From B10-G9 sp963712165 (lineage in GTDB: Bacteria; Chloroflexota; Anaerolineae; Anaerolineales; UBA11858): 64,000 nt of DNA. Each line of letters begins with the position of its first letter. The first letter of the stretch is position 1. Both the position numbers and the translations under genes were made by a program. Shown in pieces: positions 59,954 through 64,000 of the stretch. The stretch spans positions 682,001 to 746,000 of the forward strand of contig CAVQGY010000002.1 of assembly GCA_963712165.1 (NCBI GenBank), written 5' to 3'. Under the pieces are notes generated by a model that worked only from the letters and a program-made list of their open reading frames with translations, did not search any database and was not told where the DNA came from.

Positions 59954-60808
59954 TTAAAACCTCTTTTTCAGGCTAAATTCACCGTATTTTGAGGTAATTT
60001 CAAAGCCCAGGGACTGGTAGAGGTGGATGGCAGGCAGATTATCAGCTTTGACATTCAAGCCGATATAATCAACTTCCTCTAATAAATCATGGCATAAGGC
60101 GCTGGTTACTATCCGGGCAAACCCCTGGTTCCTGTGATCAGGATGGGTTGTGATATTCCCTAGAGTGGCCACACGGTAGCGGTAGGAATAGACGTGCACA
60201 CCTGCCACGCTCACCAGCTCCTCGCCAGACCAACATCCATAATACTTGCCAGTCGACATCATCAGCGGGTCAAAAGCGTTTCCTGGATAGCTTATCTGGT
60301 ATAGTTTTTCAAGTTGAGGTAGATGGGTTGGTTCCACATGAAAGGAGTTTTCCGGGCTGACACTTAAGAGGTTTTCAGACTTAACCAGGCTCATTTTAAA
60401 ATGCTCGCCATGATCTTCGATCTCATAATCCTGTGAGAAGAGCATCTCAAAGCCGGGACTGATGTGGGCGTAGAAGGTATCTGGCAAAAGGGGGGCTAAT
60501 GAGCGATAATAATCATCGCTAAAGTAATCTTGTGGTCCTAACAGCAGCAGGACTGGCAGTCCTTCTCCGTAATAGAGCAAAGCGACATGGGAGATTTTTT
60601 CCCCCTCTTTTTGCCCATAATAGATCGTCTTTGGCCAGTATAGATCATCCAGATCTCCCAGGCTGTAGGCATGTGTGGGAAGGTCCTGATGGAAATAGCC
60701 AGCCAGCTTATTTCGGTCCTTGATCTGGTAGAGTTCCACGCCTGGATTGTACCAGTAATGGGCTCCTGGTTTTGCTGGATCTGGGTTCGGTCCAATCGCC
60801 TGGATCAT
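59954..60808 (-). CDS. GNAT-family N-acetyltransferase with N-terminal extension
   Basis: A 284-residue protein. The C-terminal half is a GNAT domain (VATLGNITTHPDHRNQGFAR and HLYQSLGFEITSKY). The N-terminal half (about residues 1-150) is a second, GNAT-like or adaptor region. No ribosome site before ATG 60808, so the start may lie slightly inside. Substrate unknown. Confidence 0.8.
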   Translation of the reverse strand: MIQAIGPNPDPAKPGAHYWYNPGVELYQIKDRNKLAGYFHQDLPTHAYSLGDLDDLYWPKTIYYGQKEGEKISHVALLYYGEGLPVLLLLGPQDYFSDDYYRSLAPLLPDTFYAHISPGFEMLFSQDYEIEDHGEHFKMSLVKSENLLSVSPENSFHVEPTHLPQLEKLYQISYPGNAFDPLMMSTGKYYGCWSGEELVSVAGVHVYSYRYRVATLGNITTHPDHRNQGFARIVTSALCHDLLEEVDYIGLNVKADNLPAIHLYQSLGFEITSKYGEFSLKKRF

Positions 60809-60930
60809 GTTGCTTGAGCAGTTAAAAAGGCGTTTGTATCACCACAGGATCGGTTCCGGGATGGAACAGCAGAGTTGATTGGGGTGGAAATCAGGATAAT
60901 CTATACTGCCTGCGTCCTTTTGGCTTCCGT

Positions 60931-60936
60931 TATAAT
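60931..60936 (+). promoter_or_regulatory. candidate -10 for ftcD
   Basis: TATAAT 42 bases before the ATG; -35 not convincing. Confidence 0.35.
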
Positions 60937-60978
60937 GAAGCACAGGATCATCCATTATCAATCTTTGCAGAGGTAACT

Positions 60979-62490
60979 ATGTCTAATGCTCTTGTTGAAT
61001 GTGTACCCAATTTTTCAGAAGGCTGCCGTCTGGAAATTCTGGAAGAGATCAGGGATTCAATATCTTCCGTGCCTGGAGCCCATGTTTTGGATACCCACAC
61101 GGATGCCTCACACAACCGCAGTGTGATCACATTCGTTGGATCTCCTGAAGCTGTTGAAGAAGCTGCTTTCCAGATGATCAAAACAGCAGCGAAGTTGATC
61201 GATTTGGGGGTGCACACAGGTGAACACCCGCGGATCGGAGCAACAGATGTGGTCCCTTTTGTGCCCATCTCCGATGTCAGTATGGAAGAGTGCATTGAGA
61301 TCGCTTATCGGGTAGGCGAGCGAGTGGGGGAGGAATTAGGAATACCGGTGTATTTTTACGAACAGGCCGCCCGAATACCAGAGCGCAAAAGACTGGAGCT
61401 CATCCGGAAGGGCGAATATGAAGCTTTGAAAGAGGAGATCAAGACCAATCCGGCCAGGAAACCGGATTGCGGCCCGTCAGAATTGGGTTCAGCGGGTGCT
61501 ACAGTGATCGGAGCCAGGGAGTTCTTGATCGCATATAATGTCAACCTGACAACCGAAGATGAAGAGATCGCCAGTAAGATAGCCCGGACAGTACGGCATT
61601 CTTCTGGTGGATTGCGCTTTGTGAAAGCCCTGGGTATGTTGGTTGACGGCCGGGCTCAGGTATCCATGAATTTGACCAATTTCAAAAAAACGCCCTTGCC
61701 TTTGGTTGTGGAATCCATTCGCAGGGAAGCGGAGCGTTATGGTGTGGGCATACATAACACTGAGCTGGTTGGTTTGATCCCCCAACAAGCCCTGGTGGAT
61801 ACTGCAGTCTGGTATACACAGATGGATCTATTCACTTCCGACCAGGTACTGGAGCGCAAGATGGCTGTGGTCGAGAAGGCGAGCAGCCAACAAGATTTCA
61901 TTGATGACCTGGCAGCAGCCACATCCACACCGGGCGGGGGCTCTGCGGCAGCTTATACTGGGTCAATGGCAGCCGGACTGGTTTCTATGGTGGCACGGCT
62001 GACGATCGGAAAAAAAGGCTACCAGGACCAGGAAAAAACCATGAAGAATATCCTGGAGGAATCTGAAAGCTTGAGAGCTGAATTGCGAGAAGCAGTGGAC
62101 CGGGACGCAGAGGCTTTTAACAGGGTCATGGCTGCTTATCAAAGGCCAAAATCGGATCCTGATCGGAAAGCAGCTATTCAGGATGCCACCCTGGGAGCAG
62201 CCCTGGTCCCCCTGGAAGTGGCTGAGAAATCCTTGCGCGTAATGGGACTGGCGTTGCTAGCGGCTCGGATAGGGAACCTTAATGCGATCAGTGATGCTGG
62301 ATCAGCAGTGAATCTGGCTTTCGCCTCCACAAACAGTGCTGCTTATAATGTGAGAATTAATTTGTCAGGACTGGGAGAGGGAAAGAAAACCGATAAGATG
62401 AAACAGGCAATCAAATCGATTGAGGAACAAGCCTGGAAATCGTTGGATGCTGTCAAAGAAGTATTGACGAATAGGGGGGGCATTTATTAA
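60979..62490 (+). CDS. ftcD: bifunctional glutamate formiminotransferase / formiminotetrahydrofolate cyclodeaminase
   Basis: A 503-residue fusion. The first 300 residues form the formiminotransferase (VECVPNFSEG, HTDASHNRSVITFVG, GVHTGEHPRIGATD); the last 200 form the FTCD_C cyclodeaminase (AAATSTPGGGSAAAYTGSMA, DRDAEAFNRVM). Histidine degradation to folate one-carbon units. In many bacteria the two are separate. AGAGGTAAC before ATG 60979. No hut genes are nearby. Confidence 0.93.
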   Translation: MSNALVECVPNFSEGCRLEILEEIRDSISSVPGAHVLDTHTDASHNRSVITFVGSPEAVEEAAFQMIKTAAKLIDLGVHTGEHPRIGATDVVPFVPISDVSMEECIEIAYRVGERVGEELGIPVYFYEQAARIPERKRLELIRKGEYEALKEEIKTNPARKPDCGPSELGSAGATVIGAREFLIAYNVNLTTEDEEIASKIARTVRHSSGGLRFVKALGMLVDGRAQVSMNLTNFKKTPLPLVVESIRREAERYGVGIHNTELVGLIPQQALVDTAVWYTQMDLFTSDQVLERKMAVVEKASSQQDFIDDLAAATSTPGGGSAAAYTGSMAAGLVSMVARLTIGKKGYQDQEKTMKNILEESESLRAELREAVDRDAEAFNRVMAAYQRPKSDPDRKAAIQDATLGAALVPLEVAEKSLRVMGLALLAARIGNLNAISDAGSAVNLAFASTNSAAYNVRINLSGLGEGKKTDKMKQAIKSIEEQAWKSLDAVKEVLTNRGGIY

Positions 62491-62578
62491 AGACGGCTTT
62501 CCACAAGCTGATTTTATATAGATCATCAATGGGCTGAATTCCCACGGGTTCTCCGCCGGCAGGAAGCAGATATCTTTT

Positions 62579-64000
62579 ATGAAGAATAAATACATCTGGA
62601 TCATTATTAGCGTTATTGTCATTTTAAGTCTGTTTATTGGTACAGTTGCCTGGCGCTGGAAAACGCTGCCCTGGTCTCCTGGATATCAAACCAGCACACC
62701 CTATGTTCCTCCAGCGGGAGAGATTGTCCCGACTGCGACTTTCTTTATTCCTTCTACAGCGACTCCAACCGTTGAGCCAGACAGGGTCTGGCTTGACCCT
62801 GTTCTTCCAAAAGGTTTGCAGGAAGAGGTCAGGCAGAGGGATGATCTCTTGATCGCAGAAACTCTGGAGAATGCCGGGACAATTTTGACCCTCAGCGGGG
62901 AGAACCCACTGGCCTACTGGATTCTGGTCGCTGCCGCGCCTTTCCCGACTGTTCAGGATAGTCTGTCGTTGGCCAGTTTACAATCCGCCTGGCAGGGGGG
63001 TATCAACTCTCTGACATCTGCTCAACCCTTATTGATGAGTGAGGAGACCCGGGATATGCTGGCGCTTTTCTGGGGTGACCCGGGGCCGGGAGCGGTTGAA
63101 TCTATTGAACCTGATTATTTGTCCAGTCAGGCTTGGTCCCGTCGTCCTTCTCTGGCTATCCTGCCGTTTGATGAACTTACTCCGGATTGGAAAGTCCTCA
63201 AAGTTGGGGGCATATCACCCTTGCAGCGTGATTTCATGCCTGAGGATTATGGACTGGCTCTACCCATCTCTTCAGTGGGTACGAAACCGGAACTCTTCCA
63301 GGGAGTTGAAGGAAATCGGGATCCTGAAAAAATAACCAGCGTGGTTCTCACTGGAGTGACCGCCCTGGTGCGGGCCACTGCCTGGACGATGGAAATCAAA
63401 GGTATCAATTACCCCGCGGTGGATATCCTGGATTATCTACTTGAAGCGGATATTCTGCATATAAGCAACGAAGTTCCGTTTGTACGAGGATGCCCCTATC
63501 CTGACCCGGGCCAAGTTGGCCTGCGTTTCTGCAGCGATAGCCGCTATATTGAATTGATGGAAACGATTGGCACAGATGTCGTGGAGCTTACTGGAGATCA
63601 TTTTGGCGATCACGGTCCCCAAGCCATGCTTTATACCCTGGAGCTTTATAATGAGCGCGGTTGGCCTTACTATGGGGGAGGTTCAACCCGCCAGGATGCT
63701 CAGGAGCCGGTCTTGCTGGAGCATAATGGGAACAAGATCGCTTTCCTGGGCTGCAATGCCAAGGGTGGGGGATACGCGCCGGCAAAAGACGATTATCCCG
63801 GGGCGGTTGCCTGTGACTTCCCAAAAATGGTCAATCAGATCCAATCCCTGGTGGAGGAGGGCTACAACCCCATTGCCACCTTCCAGCATTTTGAGTACTA
63901 TACCTACCAGGCCCAGCCAAACCAGATCCGGGACGCGCATATCCTCACTGATGCCGGCGCTGTGATAGTCAGTGGCAGCCAGGCTCACCAACCCCAGGGT
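62579..64000 (+). CDS. CapA-family protein (3' end outside window)
   Basis: The frame stays open to the last base (474 codons). An N-terminal membrane anchor (residues about 5-24) and a Pro/Thr linker precede a CapA/PgsA-like metallophosphatase domain. Visible motifs: LTGVTALVRATAW, HISNEVPFVRGCPYPDPGQ, ELTGDHFGDHGPQAM, and at the edge SGSQAHQPQG. CapA proteins take part in capsule or polyglutamate synthesis, but many family members are only metallohydrolases. The domain is cut by the window, so its C-terminus is not visible. Confidence 0.85.
   Translation, partial: MKNKYIWIIISVIVILSLFIGTVAWRWKTLPWSPGYQTSTPYVPPAGEIVPTATFFIPSTATPTVEPDRVWLDPVLPKGLQEEVRQRDDLLIAETLENAGTILTLSGENPLAYWILVAAAPFPTVQDSLSLASLQSAWQGGINSLTSAQPLLMSEETRDMLALFWGDPGPGAVESIEPDYLSSQAWSRRPSLAILPFDELTPDWKVLKVGGISPLQRDFMPEDYGLALPISSVGTKPELFQGVEGNRDPEKITSVVLTGVTALVRATAWTMEIKGINYPAVDILDYLLEADILHISNEVPFVRGCPYPDPGQVGLRFCSDSRYIELMETIGTDVVELTGDHFGDHGPQAMLYTLELYNERGWPYYGGGSTRQDAQEPVLLEHNGNKIAFLGCNAKGGGYAPAKDDYPGAVACDFPKMVNQIQSLVEEGYNPIATFQHFEYYTYQAQPNQIRDAHILTDAGAVIVSGSQAHQPQG

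Noticed and set aside
1..64000. rRNA, tRNA, CRISPR or prophage regions
   Set aside because: I saw no tRNA cloverleaf, rRNA core sequence, spacer array or phage structural genes when reading the intergenic parts; a tRNA search program would settle this.

Overview
The window (about 50% GC, densely packed genes, no rRNA or tRNA seen) looks like a chromosomal segment from a Chloroflexota bacterium, most likely class Anaerolineae. This is inference from gene content and protein style: LysM/M23 lipoproteins with Pro/Thr linkers, DUF4097/DUF2089 envelope genes, an IleRS of the NPMGVHHGWGR type under a T-box, an LPxTG-type surface protein, and a MutL-type ASKHA operon. Codon use and spacing look uniform, so most of it reads as native core genome. 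The only clear mobile element is a small IS200/REP-type transposase with flanking palindromic repeats (about 32362-33123).

Layout. 1-1553: 3' end of a DsrE-family gene, an XRE-cupin regulator with a likely autoregulatory operator, and a PspC-domain peptide. 1676-4620 (minus): a five-gene envelope-stress-like operon under a consensus promoter; four consecutive genes each carry the same short helical SHOCT/LiaX-type module. 4704-9358 (minus): three tandem paralogous LysM + M23 lipoproteins. 9584-12130 (plus): metallophosphoesterase, DUF4349 lipoprotein, rsmG. 12131-15492 (minus): recF, def, and a cNMP/PH-domain membrane protein. 15645-17105: phosphohexomutase. 17209-26300 (minus): an LPDTG surface protein behind a compact seven-gene operon with a MutL-type ASKHA ATPase, a KOW-like protein, four membrane or membrane-linked proteins and a 1059-residue zinc-ribbon scaffold full of repeated short linear motifs. 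I rank this operon as the best candidate for an undescribed system.

26451-32178: fumarase alpha subunit, UMF1-type MFS transporter, kynureninase, formyltransferase-like protein, tyrS with a structured leader. 32362-33123: the transposase and its repeats. 33143-36937: ileS with its T-box leader and consensus promoter. 36942-38288: MFS transporter. 38385-42584: an iron operon with a palindromic operator inside its promoter, a DtxR/MntR repressor, a membrane-anchored DtxR-FeoA fusion, and FeoB split into separate GTPase and permease proteins. 42817-46550: ferredoxin, EamA transporter, ftsK. 46603-50559: lgt, an ABC-2 exporter pair and an MBL hydrolase. 50566-54627: HNH protein, lspA, RluA-family pseudouridine synthase, threonine aldolase, purine nucleoside phosphorylase. 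54683-59748: a membrane/beta-domain protein, GNAT, a 7TM sensor with a C-terminal HTH-like segment, an S1-domain protein, ComEA-like protein and a small conserved protein. 59954-64000: GNAT, bifunctional ftcD, and the start of a CapA-family protein that runs off the window.

Working together: lgt and lspA supply lipoprotein maturation for the several lipobox proteins here (three LysM-M23 proteins, DUF4349 protein). Iron genes form one regulatory unit. Translation and RNA genes (def, rsmG, tyrS, ileS, rluA, S1 protein) are scattered housekeeping functions. Starts were chosen by visible Shine-Dalgarno sequences and family length; where I shortened an ORF the entry says so.
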